DNA of 64,000 nt, taken from an uncultured Saprospiraceae bacterium (lineage in GTDB: Bacteria > Bacteroidota > Bacteroidia > Chitinophagales > Saprospiraceae). The position numbers and the translations under genes were made by a program. The notes under the pieces are model-generated. The model ran no database searches. It was not told the origin of the DNA and saw nothing but the letters and a program-made list of their open reading frames with translations. Of this stretch, positions 8,277 through 20,000 are shown piece after piece (within the stretch, counting starts at the first letter, position 1; the number at the start of each line of letters is the position of its first letter). The DNA is taken from NCBI GenBank assembly GCA_937941765.1, contig CALDGQ010000044.1, positions 1-64,000 of the forward strand, given 5' to 3'.

Positions 8277-11200
8277 CTATCTCAATATCGTCACATCTCC
8301 TTTATAAATTACCCCATTACTCAAGTCTAGTTGTAAATTATAGTAATAAGTACCCGTAGGTAGTGGCAACCCGTTTTTATCCGTTCCATCCCAATTGTTT
8401 AGATACGGGCTAGCTTCAAAAACAGGTGCTCCCCAACGATTGATAATTACTAATTTACTATTTTCATAACTTGTTGGATTTTGAGCAAGAATGTCAATAA
8501 TCCATTCATCATTTATACCATCTTCATTGGCTGTTATTGCATTGGGTACATTTGGAATTTCTTCCGTTTCCTGAGCCTGTGAAACATTGATTGTGATAAA
8601 TGAAGTCGAACAATTATCTGGACAAAATTCATCGCAAATTTCATATTCTATTTCAACAATACCATTGAATTCAGGATCCGGGATATATTCCAGCGTACTA
8701 TTATCAGACATTATTGCTTCACCGGAATCAGGTGAGGACAAAATATTGATGGTTGTATTTTGGGCAGTTTCCATGATATCATTTGAAGTGATTTCTAGTA
8801 AATTTTCACTGCCATCGTCTCCAATAATATCATAGGTGTCCTCATTTGCAATAGGAATATCGGCAACACTTATCTGTATCATATCACTGCTATAAACTCC
8901 GCAAAGGGGGGAGACAAGCGTCCAAGTCAACTCGTGCGTGCCTGGTGGTATGTTTTCTAACAGTATAGTTTCAGATGCTGGATTGGCAATTGCGATATCA
9001 GCAGTTGTATCCCAGTTTCCTATGGTTCCCGTTGGTAAATTCGCATTTAAGGTGACTTCATTATCACATAGTATTTCATCTATTCCAGCATTCGCTAGGC
9101 CTAATTGTGTAGGATCTTCTACAGATAAGATTAATGTAACAATACTATCACATCCCATGATGCTTCCGTTGACAATTGTTTGATTATAACTTCCAGATGC
9201 TGAAATATTTTGTCCGTCAAATAAGAAACTATCACCGTCACAAATTACTTGATTAATAGAAGAAGTGACAGCATCAACAAATTGAATCGAAACTTCAACC
9301 AATGAGTCGCAACCTAAGTAATTGGCATTTTCCAAAATTTCTGTTCCTGATAAATTAGTTGCATCGTAAGTTGTTCCGTTTATAACAACATTTTCACCAG
9401 TACAAAGTTGTTGTTCAAAAGTTCCAATTGATGGCGGTGAAAACAATAAATTAATTTGGATGATTGAATCACATCCCAAATAATTCCCACCATTTATTAC
9501 TTCCGTTCCGGTTGGATTAGTGATGTCATAGGTTACTCCATTTACGTCCAAAGTCTCAGCTTCGCACAAAGTTTGTTCAAGCACTAAGGTACTTAATGGA
9601 TTAAAAGTTAATTCGACAATTAGCGATGAATCACATCCGAAAGAATTAGGTGTGTCTAGTTCTATAATACCAAATGGATTGTTGACATCAAATGTTTGTC
9701 CGTGTAATTCCACCACTTGACCAACACAAAGTGTCTGATTATAAAAAGTATTTGAAGCTGATAATAAGTTCAGTTCTATATTTACAGTAGAGTCACATCC
9801 TAAATATGAGGCATTTAGCAAGATTTCTGTTCCTAATAAATTACTTGCATTATAGCTTACATTATTGACAATTATTTCTTCATTTGGACAGATATTTTCT
9901 GTCAAATCATAACTACTAGAATTGCCGTTGTTGAATGTAAGTGAAATTGTAACAATAGAATCACATCCATTGACAGAAGTCATTTGTTCAATTCCAGTTG
10001 GATTGTCAATGTCATAAATAGTTTCATTGACCGTAATTGATGCGCCCATGCAAAGCTGTTCATCCCGTGTTTCTTCTATTGATTGAACGAATTCAACCTG
10101 AACATTGACGGTAGAATCACAACCGTAAAAACTTTGATTAACTAAAATTTCGGTTCCAGATGGATTGCTCATGTCATAAGTAGTTCCATTGAATTCGATT
10201 GTGCCATTTGTGCAGGTAGATGGATTGAACGTACCGATTTCTGACTCATGAAAATTCAATGAAATGGCTACAACAGAATCACATCCATTATAAGATTGTC
10301 CATCAAGGATAACAGTTCCAGTAGGATTTGAAGTATCGTAAATAACACCAGCTAATTCATAAAAATGATTAACACATATCGTCGGATTCAATTCAGTTGG
10401 AGTCGATTCGTAATAAGTGATTGCAATATCAACAATAGAATCACATGCTAAAAATGCTTGACCTGTTAGCGTTTCAATACCGAATAAATTGTTTTGGTCA
10501 TAAGTGACTCCATTTACTTCAATAAAGTCCCCTTCACATAAAATAGGATTCAGATACTTGATTGGCGAACTATAGAAACTTAAATTTACTTCAACAATAG
10601 AATCGCAACCAATGTAAGATCCCATTGGGAATGTTTCAGTACCAATCGGATTGGACTCATTGTAAGTTACTCCATTTACAAGAATCGAACTTCCTGTACA
10701 TAACGTTTCTGACATGTCATTAACGACCATATCTGTAAAAGTTAGGTTTACATAAATCGTAGAATCACAACCATTGTATCCCATTGCCGGTAGCATTTCT
10801 GTTCCGGTAGCATTTGTTTCGTCATATGTTACACCATTTATCAACATGGTAGTCCCGTTACATAAAGTGTTGTTGATAAAATTTTCAGCAGGTGGCATAA
10901 AAACTAAATTCACAAAGACTGTAGAGTCACATCCGAAGTAATTTTGATTAGAGAAATATTCGGCACCAGTTGGATTGTTGGCATCATATGTTACTCCATT
11001 TATTACCCTAGTATCACCGATACATAGCAATTCATTTACAAATGCTTCAGATGCTTCTTTATAAACCAAGTTGACATAAACGGTTGAGTCGCAGCCATTA
11101 AATCCCTGTCCAATAAATGAGACAGCACCAGTAGGGTTGTTGATATCAAAAGTGATTCCATTGACGGATACTTCTTCCCCTTCACATTTATTTTCGTTTA

Positions 11201-13331
11201 TAAAACCCTCAGCAAGAGGTAGATAGGTTAAGTTGATATGAAGTAACGAATCGCAATCTTCAAATTGTTGTGCGGGCAAAGTAGTGGTTCCAGTGGGATT
11301 GTTGACATCATAAGTGACTCCATTTATTTGTCTGAAATCACCTGAACATAACAATTCATTTAAGTAAACTTCCTGCTGAATTGTAAAAGATAAGTTAACG
11401 AAAACAGTCGAGTCACATCCATAATAACTTTGATCATATAATACTACCGCTCCTGATCGATTTATAAAATCGAATGTAATATCACCAACTGTTACAGATT
11501 CATCTTCACAAAGTGTTTCGTTGATAAAACCTTGTGAAAAGCCATGATAACTCAAATCAATATTCACGATAGAATCGCAACCAATATAACTACCTTGTGG
11601 AAACAATTCACTACCAGTTGGGTTGTTGCTATCATACGTGACACCATTGATGACCCGAAATTCTCCGAGACATAGGGTAGGGGCGTATTCCGCTGAAATC
11701 GCATCTGAAAAAGTCAAACTGACAGTGACCATTGAATCACATCCTAAGTAGTTTTGGTTCGGTAATAGTACAGAACCAGCAGTATTGCTTTCATCAAACA
11801 ATACACTTCCAACTGTGTAACTTCCGCCAGCACAAAGTTCCTGATTGTACGAACCTTCAGCTAAAGGATGAAAAGTCAGATTGATATAAACGATTGAATC
11901 ACATCCCAAATAATTTTGATTGGCAAGTGTTTCTGTGCCAATTGGGTTGTTGAAGTTGTAGCTCGTACCATTCACAAAGATAGATGCTGTGCTACAAATA
12001 ATATCATCGATATATTTTTCAGAAGGTGGTGCCGTTGTTAAGTTAATCGTAACAATAGAATCGCAACCATTGTAAGCAGCATCAGAAAGTGTTTCTGTTC
12101 CAGTTGGGTTATTGATGTCATAGGTGACGCCATTAATTAAAAAAGATTCATTATTGCAAATTTGTCTTTGGAAATTTGAAGTTGCATTATTTAAAAATTG
12201 CAAGTTGATATTCAAAACAGAGTCACAACCATATTGATCTGGAAAAGGCATATATTCCGAACCTGTTGGGTTGCTTTGATTGTACAAATTTCCATTTACC
12301 CAAAAGTCTTGATCCGCACAATAATCACCTTCTAAATTTCCGTAACTAATGCCACAACTTACCTGAATAGTTATCGGTCGAGAGTATAGTGTTAGTAAAC
12401 CTGCATTGGGATTCGTAATTTGACAATGGTAAACGCCTGCATCACTAAAACTAACAGGACCTATTGGAAACTTTGATGAATTAAAAGGCCCTGCATAAAA
12501 GCTACCATCTTTGTACCATCGATAACTACTGGTCGTTAAACCTTCATCAATTTCCAAATCAATAATAAAAGGATCACCCGTACTTAAAAAGTAGGTAACC
12601 TCCTGAAATACAGAATCTTGTGGTGCATAATGAATTCCTAAAGAAGAACTCATATTTGGTATAATGTCATCAAATGTCAGTGCATTATCAGTCATTTTGA
12701 GCTTATTGTTTTGAATAATCAAAGTCATAATACTTGACAAATCAGGAACACTGTCAATTTTATTTCCAAAAAATTCTAAATTGGTTAAATTGTTTAAACC
12801 AAGAAATGAAATGGGTATTTCACCTGTCAAATTGTTATTGTCAATGAACAAGGTATTCAAAGAAGTGATGTATCCGAGTTCTATAGGAACAACCCCTGTA
12901 AAATTATTGTTATCAAGAAATAATGTTTTCAATGCTGTGAGGTTTCCAATGGATCCTGGAATTTGACCTTGCAAGTTATTATTGTCCAAATGTAACAATG
13001 TAATTTCGCTTAGATTTCCGATTGTGGGAGCGACTGTACCAACTAGATTGCGATTGGAAAGTCGAAGTTCATCTAAACAGCCTGAGCTATTAAGGACGAT
13101 ACCATCCCAATTGTCCATTGTGTTATTAAGATTCCAAGGAGTGGTCCAGCCTGGACCATTTGCGGCATTATAGATATCTACCAAGACAAGTGAGTCTTGC
13201 AGACGGCAATTCGAGTTTAGATTGGTTACAATAGGAGGGTTTTTCAGTTCATGGGACAAACTAGAAATCTTCTCTTGTTCAAGGCCACCAATAAAAACTA
13301 TCCACAATAAATAATAGATAGTTAGATGCAT
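8277..13331 (-). CDS. Giant LRR / Ig / 20-repeat adhesin with T9SS type B sorting domain
   Basis: 1684 residues from ATG 13331; an upstream TTG at 13340 is less likely. Domain order: signal anchor-like N-terminus; about seven plant-type leucine-rich repeats (residues ~70-225, LxxLxLDNNNLxGxIPxxIGNL); an Ig-like domain (~240-325); then 20 consecutive ~54-residue repeats (~330-1420) of the form xxLCxGxxxxVNGxTYDxxNPTGTExLxxQxYxGCDSxVxVNLTF. Each repeat has one Cys near its start and one in GCDS. A region similar to the C-terminus of the window's first gene and a gliding-motility-associated sorting domain (NVPNAITANEDGINDEW to GDVTILR) follow. It should be exported by the T9SS and displayed on the surface as a long stalk with an LRR tip. 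The gene stands alone. Confidence 0.9.
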   Translation of the reverse strand: MHLTIYYLLWIVFIGGLEQEKISSLSHELKNPPIVTNLNSNCRLQDSLVLVDIYNAANGPGWTTPWNLNNTMDNWDGIVLNSSGCLDELRLSNRNLVGTVAPTIGNLSEITLLHLDNNNLQGQIPGSIGNLTALKTLFLDNNNFTGVVPIELGYITSLNTLFIDNNNLTGEIPISFLGLNNLTNLEFFGNKIDSVPDLSSIMTLIIQNNKLKMTDNALTFDDIIPNMSSSLGIHYAPQDSVFQEVTYFLSTGDPFIIDLEIDEGLTTSSYRWYKDGSFYAGPFNSSKFPIGPVSFSDAGVYHCQITNPNAGLLTLYSRPITIQVSCGISYGNLEGDYCADQDFWVNGNLYNQSNPTGSEYMPFPDQYGCDSVLNINLQFLNNATSNFQRQICNNESFLINGVTYDINNPTGTETLSDAAYNGCDSIVTINLTTAPPSEKYIDDIICSTASIFVNGTSYNFNNPIGTETLANQNYLGCDSIVYINLTFHPLAEGSYNQELCAGGSYTVGSVLFDESNTAGSVLLPNQNYLGCDSMVTVSLTFSDAISAEYAPTLCLGEFRVINGVTYDSNNPTGSELFPQGSYIGCDSIVNIDLSYHGFSQGFINETLCEDESVTVGDITFDFINRSGAVVLYDQSYYGCDSTVFVNLSFTIQQEVYLNELLCSGDFRQINGVTYDVNNPTGTTTLPAQQFEDCDSLLHINLTYLPLAEGFINENKCEGEEVSVNGITFDINNPTGAVSFIGQGFNGCDSTVYVNLVYKEASEAFVNELLCIGDTRVINGVTYDANNPTGAEYFSNQNYFGCDSTVFVNLVFMPPAENFINNTLCNGTTMLINGVTYDETNATGTEMLPAMGYNGCDSTIYVNLTFTDMVVNDMSETLCTGSSILVNGVTYNESNPIGTETFPMGSYIGCDSIVEVNLSFYSSPIKYLNPILCEGDFIEVNGVTYDQNNLFGIETLTGQAFLACDSIVDIAITYYESTPTELNPTICVNHFYELAGVIYDTSNPTGTVILDGQSYNGCDSVVAISLNFHESEIGTFNPSTCTNGTIEFNGTTYDMSNPSGTEILVNQSFYGCDSTVNVQVEFVQSIEETRDEQLCMGASITVNETIYDIDNPTGIEQMTSVNGCDSIVTISLTFNNGNSSSYDLTENICPNEEIIVNNVSYNASNLLGTEILLNASYLGCDSTVNIELNLLSASNTFYNQTLCVGQVVELHGQTFDVNNPFGIIELDTPNSFGCDSSLIVELTFNPLSTLVLEQTLCEAETLDVNGVTYDITNPTGTEVINGGNYLGCDSIIQINLLFSPPSIGTFEQQLCTGENVVINGTTYDATNLSGTEILENANYLGCDSLVEVSIQFVDAVTSSINQVICDGDSFLFDGQNISASGSYNQTIVNGSIMGCDSIVTLILSVEDPTQLGLANAGIDEILCDNEVTLNANLPTGTIGNWDTTADIAIANPASETILLENIPPGTHELTWTLVSPLCGVYSSDMIQISVADIPIANEDTYDIIGDDGSENLLEITSNDIMETAQNTTINILSSPDSGEAIMSDNSTLEYIPDPEFNGIVEIEYEICDEFCPDNCSTSFITINVSQAQETEEIPNVPNAITANEDGINDEWIIDILAQNPTSYENSKLVIINRWGAPVFEASPYLNNWDGTDKNGLPLPTGTYYYNLQLDLSNGVIYKGDVTILR

Positions 13332-14053
13332 GTATTGCAAAAAGGTTTAATGCAGTGTAATAAATAGTTCCAACTTCGAAAGGTTAGTTTCGAAATTTTA
13401 CTTTTTTGAATCAGGATGTTAATCAGTAATTGAAGTAAGCTGCAAACGGGATGATGTGATATTTTAAAAATATCATATCGATTTTAATAGGGATGGATAG
13501 AAAGGATTTGAACTAAAATGCTTTTGTAATATCTCTCTTCCAAGTGGGTCAAAGATATAAATATTCGAGCGTAGAGGCAATTTTTATAACTAGATTGGTT
13601 AATTTAATTAAACGCTGATTATGTTAAAATTAGCGAAAGTTTAGAGTAGCTTAAGTAACTGATAGTCAACTCAAAAGAAACAGTTTTCATACGTAACCAA
13701 TTGACACTGTGGGAAAATAATAGTCTAAAAATTTGGAATATGACACAGCTTTTTATTTATATTTGCGTTAACAACAATGAACGAACCCGAGAAATAATCC
13801 CTGAACTGATTTCTCTCCGTTTTATTGATACACTTATTTTTATTAGAACATTGTTAGTTCACTTTCGAGTGTCCTAAAGTTTTTATGCACCTAGCTTACG
13901 TGCAGCTATTTTTGAACATCGTCTTGTCACTTTGTAGTGATAAGGGAGCGCAATAACGTAAACTAGTGCGAAATTATATTCCCTATAATCGTGTATGCAT
14001 TGCCTACAGTGGTATGCGTATGTTTTTAGTAACATGAACATAAACCAAAAACC
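13332..14053. other. 722-bp divergent intergenic region with palindrome and long leader
   Basis: The region separates two divergently transcribed giant surface-protein genes. I see no convincing small gene. It contains a 19-bp near-perfect palindrome at 13457-13475 (TGATATTTT-A-AAAATATCA), a Bacteroidota-like promoter at 13732-13765, and a leader of roughly 280 nt before the ATG at 14054. The leader has short hairpins: GCAC/GTGC near 13887-13903 and TCACT-TTG-TAGTGA near 13929-13942. These may be regulatory, but none matches a riboswitch that I recognise. Confidence 0.5.
13732..13765 (+). promoter_or_regulatory. Candidate Bacteroidota sigma-A promoter for the beta-helix/SprB protein
   Basis: TATATTTG at 13758-13765 matches the Bacteroidota -7 consensus TAnnTTTG. 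TTTG at 13732-13735 can serve as the -33 element, with a 22-nt spacer. Transcription would begin near 13772, leaving a leader of about 280 nt. The match is short, so chance cannot be excluded. Confidence 0.35.
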
Positions 14054-17000
14054 ATGACAAAGCACACATCCCGCTTTTTTGTCTTCAACTTATGGGCATT
14101 TCTATGTCTCGTTGGTTCGTTCGAGCTTTCTGCACAATGTGCGCAAGCGGACGGAACAATTATGGTTACCAACACAAATGCAACTGGTATTGGTTCTTTA
14201 CACGAAGCGATTAATTGTGCTAACAATACGCTTGGGCCTAACACAATTCAATTTAATATTCCTGGAAATTTTCAACATGTCATTTACGTAGGTGCTGGAA
14301 CAGGCGCTGAACTGCCAACTATCCTTGATCCTTATACGGTAATTGATGCAACAACTCAACCTGGTTTTGGATTAAACGGAAATTATACTCCAAAAATTAT
14401 ACTAGATGGTTCTCAGTTTCAATGGGACATCCCAATCAACGCAATTTTTCTAAGAGCAGACTTTTGTGAAGTTTATGGTCTTGAAATACGAAATTTTCCG
14501 GACGATGGAATCGATTTGTATCAAGCTAGTAATTGTATTGTCGGAAAAATTAATAAAGGAAACGTGATTCACAGCACAGGTTCCACTCAAGATTACTTTT
14601 CAGGTTTACCAAACACAGGTCCATGGCAAGGTTGTGGAATCGTTGTCAGACAAAATTCAAATAATTGTCTAGTTGAAGGAAATATTATTGGTACGGATGC
14701 TAACTTCAGTTCTGTAACTGGAATCGAGTATATCGGTATTCTAAATAGAAGCAATAGTCACAATGCACAAATTAAAAACAATGTCATTACTTCTTGTGAG
14801 GTTGGCATTCGTGTGGATGCAAGTGTAAGTACATTACTAACAGAAAACTCAATATACTGTAATTCTAATTCGGGAATTACATTGTCAAATGGAGGGAACT
14901 ACAGCAAACAACCTCCATTTATTTCATCTGTTTCCACAACTAATATTGTTGGAAGTGGTGCTTCAGGCGATGTCGCAGAAATTTATATAAATGAAAACTC
15001 ATCTTGTGTTGGAGCTCCTTGTCAAGGAAAAATATTTTTAGGATCAGCAAATGTTGTAAATGGGCAATGGACTTTAAATGCACCTTTTTCAAATGGTATA
15101 ACATTAAACGGAGGAGAAGCAATCACTGCAACTTTGCGCGATGGTGGTAATAATACAACCGCTTTTTCAGCTTGTCAATTTGTTCCAGGTTCCAACTCAT
15201 GTGCTCAGCCAGATGGTACGATCATGGTGACAAATACCAATGATGCAGGTCCTGGCTCTTTACGTGAAGCCATCAATTGTGCTAATACCAATATCGGTCC
15301 TAACACGATTCAATTTGCAATCGCTGGAAATGGAAAACATTATATTAACGTAGGAAATACAAGCGGTGAAGAATTGCCAGCATTGTTGGATGCAAATACA
15401 ATTATTGATGCTACAACTCAAACTGGTTTTGGTTTAAATGGAAATTTTGAACCTAAAATTGTATTAGATGGTCAGTACAATAATTGGGATGCACCTATCA
15501 ATGCTGTTTGGGTAAGAGCAGATTTTTGTGAAGTTTATGGATTAGAAGTAATTAATTTTCCTGATGATGGTATTGATGTAACGGATGCGCACCATTGCAA
15601 AATCGGTGCACCGAATAAAGGAAATGTGATTTATAACAACGGAAGTTCTGTTGATTATTTTCCAGCAGTTCCTAATACTGGACCTTGGGAAGGATGCGGT
15701 ATTATTTTAAAACATAACAGTTACAATTGTACCGTCCAAGGAAATACAGTTGGGGTCAGCTATGATCATACTGTAGGAAATGGAAATGAATATTGTGGAA
15801 TAATTGTTAGTAATGGTGGGGATAATAACCAAATTGGTGGTTCTGGAAATGGGGAGGCAAATTATATTTCAAAAAATTTAGTAGGGGTAAGAATTTCTGA
15901 GAACTCAGATAAATGTGAAATTTCAGAAAATATTTTCATTTGTAATCAGGTCACAGGAATTGAGTTGAGAGGCAATGCAAATGATAATCAACTTCCTCCA
16001 ACTATTCAACAAGTAAGTGCAACTTCTATAACAGGAAACGCACTAGCGGGTGACAAAATTGAAATCTATCTATCGGATAAAAATAATTGTGGAACGGCAG
16101 CTTGTCAGGGTTCGGTTTTCCTTGGTTCAAAGACCGTTCCACTAACTGGACAATGGACACTCAATGCTCCATTTGCAAATGGTGTGGCTCTAAATGCAGC
16201 GGATGAAATCACTGCGACCTCAACAGATCCACTTGGGAATACTTCTCAATTTGCAACTTGTACTTCTTTTACTTTGAATTGCAACCTAACCATCAGCAGC
16301 TCTAATTACTCCAACACCACGTGTAATCAACCAAATGGAAGTATTAGCTTTTCGGCTGCTGGTGGTTCTATTCCTTACACTTATAGTATGGGAGGGACAA
16401 CAAATTCAACTGGAATCTTTTCCAACCTGAGTGTAGGAAATTACAACATGACAGTTACGGATGCGCAAGGATGTACTGCTAATGAGTCCATTAGTTTTAC
16501 CAATGCTTTTGGAAATCCGCTATTGTCAATTGCTAATTTTGAACATACCTCTTGTGGTGAAAATAATGGTTCTATTAATCTAACAACAAGTGGTGGTTTA
16601 CCGACTTATTTATATGACCTAGGTCAAGGTGCAACCACCAATCCTAATTTTACAAATCTATCTCCAGGCAATTACACAATTACAGTGACCGACGGAAATG
16701 GATGCACAGATACCGAGGCTATTTCCATAAATGTTTCTTCTAACATTTTTGCGAATATTATTAATATCAATCCACCAACTTGCAATTCAAGCAATGGCTC
16801 TCTAACGGTTAGTGTCACGGGTGGTAGTGGCACCTATGGGTACGACATTGGAAATGGATCGACCCCCAACAATTCATTCCAAAATTTGGCAGCAGGAAAC
16901 TACACAATCACGGTAACCGATTCCAACGGTTGCAATACTACTGACCAAATTTCTATGACCTCATCTGCCGGCCCATCCGTATTTATCAGTACTGATAATG

Positions 17001-20000
17001 CGTCATGTGGCCAGGCAAACGGGGTCGTGAACATTACCGCTTCAGGTGGAACCGCTCCATATCTATATGATATAGGGAATGGACAAACTTCAAACAATTC
17101 AATTACAGGATTGAGTGAAGGAAATTATAATGTAACAATCACCGATGCAGCTGGTTGCCAAGAAGTGCGACCTGCAATTATTAATGATAATGGACCAATC
17201 AATTTATCTGCAACCAATATTGTACATGAAGATTGTGATGGATCTGCCGGTTCTTTTTCCGCACAAATAAATGGAGGAACCGCTCCTTATTTTTATGATA
17301 TCGGAAATGGTCCAACCATTAATTCGAATTTTACAAATCTAGATGCTGGTACTTACAATCTAACGGTTACTGATTTAAATGATTGTACTGCTTCAACCAC
17401 TGTCAACATCAATCCCGGAGCTACTCCAGGTGTTAATATCGGTAGTTTGAATTTTGCCAATTGTGGATTATCTGATGGAAGTTTTTTGGCTAGTGGATAT
17501 GGTGGAATGCCTCCTTATACTTTCGATATTGGAAATGGTAATTCTTCCAACAATTCTTTTACTGGATTGGCAGCTGGAGATTATTCAGTGACGATGACAG
17601 ATGCCAATGGATGTACTGCAATTGCTACTACGACTTTAGGTACTGCAAATGGTCCATCTGCAACTTTAAATAATATTGTGGACGCTAATTGTGGACAAAA
17701 CAATGGAAGTTTTAATATCATTCCCAATGGTGGTACGCCTCCATATAGTTATGATATTGGAAATGGACCTTCAAGTAGCAATAGTTTTTCAAATTTAGCT
17801 GCAGGAAATTATACCATAACAATAACAGATGCCAATACTTGTTCAACAACAACAACTCAAGAAATAATAACATCAGGTGGATTGCCAACCGCTAGTTTTA
17901 CTTATGTGGTCAACACGATGTCCATTAGTTTTACTACCATTTCAACTGATGTCAATTCAGTAAGTTGGGATTTTGGAACTGGGAATACTGCTCCTGTAGC
18001 AAATCCAACTTTCAATTTTCCGGGTACTGGCACTTACACCATTTGTCAAACAGTGACTAATCAATGTGGTTCTGATATGACATGTGAAGATATTACAGTG
18101 ATTGGAAATGATGTATTTACTATGAGTGTCGGAGAAGCAGAAGGTTCAATTGGAACGACCGTTTCTATTCCAGTTACCGTTGAAAATTTTGATGAAATAG
18201 TCGGTATTTCCAACTCATATGAAATTGCAGATCCAACAGTGGCTAGATTTGCAGGAACAAGTGGGCATAACTTGACAGACCTTGGTGGGTATAGTTTTAA
18301 TTTCACCAACACATCACTTACATTAGCTTGGTTTGATATTAGTATAGCTGGAGTGACCGTTCCTGACAATACCATTTTATTTTATATTGATGTAGAAATT
18401 CTAGGAAATGTTGATGATTGTTCTGATATATTGATTGTTGACAATCCAACACAAATTGAAGTCATTCAAAAATCGGGAAACACAGAAGTCAATGTCCCAT
18501 CCGTTATGAATCTAGGAGCTGTTTGTGTAACGCAGAATTTAGAAGACCTATTTACTATGAATATTTTGGAAGCATCTGGTTCGATAGGAACGGTTGTTTC
18601 AATTCCAGTAACAGTGGAGAATTTTGATGACATCGTCGGTGTTTCTAGTTCCTTTCAAATAGCAAATCCAAGTGTCGCTAGATTTGTTGGAACCAGTGGA
18701 TATGATTTAACGGATCTAGGCGGTTATAGTTTTAATTTTGATAACACAACGCTTACAATCTCTTGGTTTGATTTAAGTATTGCAGGAGTATCCGTTGCTG
18801 ACCATACCACTATCTTTTATCTAGATGTAGAAATTTTAGGAAATGTAGCTGATTGTTCTGATTTGGTCATTGATGGCAATCCAACTGAAATAGAAATTAT
18901 TAAAAAATCAGGCAATACAGAAATTAGTGTTCCATCAGTGATGAATCCAGGAAGTGTTTGTGTGACGCAGAATTTGGAAGATTTATTTACGATGTCTGTT
19001 TTGGAAGCGGATGGAGCTGTTGGTTCTATTGTTTCCATTCCAGTTTCATTTGAAAATTTCAATGATATCGTAGGTGTTTCCAATTCATTTCAAATCGCTG
19101 ATCCGGCTGTTGCTAAATTTATGGGTACTAGTGGACACAATTTATCCGACTTAGGTGCTTATAGTTTTAATGTTTCTGACAATACGATTACATTATCTTG
19201 GTTTGATCTAAGTATCGCTGGAATAACGGTTCCTGATAATACAATCCTTTTTTATTTAGATGTAGAAATGATTGGAAATGGAGGAGACTGTACTGCTATC
19301 ATCGTAGATGGCAATCCTACTGCTATAGAAATTATTAAAAAATCTGGAAATTCAGAAGTGAGTATTCCATATGCTGTAAATGATGGTAGTGTTTGCACGT
19401 TGCAGCCTGCTGCTGCTATCGTTATCGCTGGTGTAGTTGAAAAGGAGAATGGGGTAGCGGTAAGAGATGTTGAATTGACTTGTACGGGAGGATATTTGGA
19501 TTGGTCGATACCAACTGGCGAGTATAGTTTTCCTGATATGATGCCAAGTATTAATTACACAATTGATCCGAAAAAAGATACATTATATGCAGCAGGTGTT
19601 TCTACCATTGATTTGGTTAGAATCCAGGAGCACATATTGGCTTCCAATATTTTAAATTCTCCATACAAAATTATTGCGGCAGATGTCAACAACTCTGGAA
19701 GCATAACAACATTGGACTTAATATATTTACAAGATATAATTTTAGCAAGAGCAGATACTTTTCCAAATAATGAATCTTGGCGTTTTGTTCCTGAATCCTA
19801 TGTTTTTACAGATCCAACAAATCCATTTCTCGATAATTTCCCTGAAGTTATTTCATTGAATAGTCCAACTATGGATGAGATGGAACAAGATTTTGTAGGT
19901 ATCAAAGTAGGAGATGTGAATTTGTCAAGTTCTGCTTTCATGCCCGGGGAAATCGAAGAAAATGTTTTGTTAGAAATTGCAGATCAGCCCTATCTGAAAG

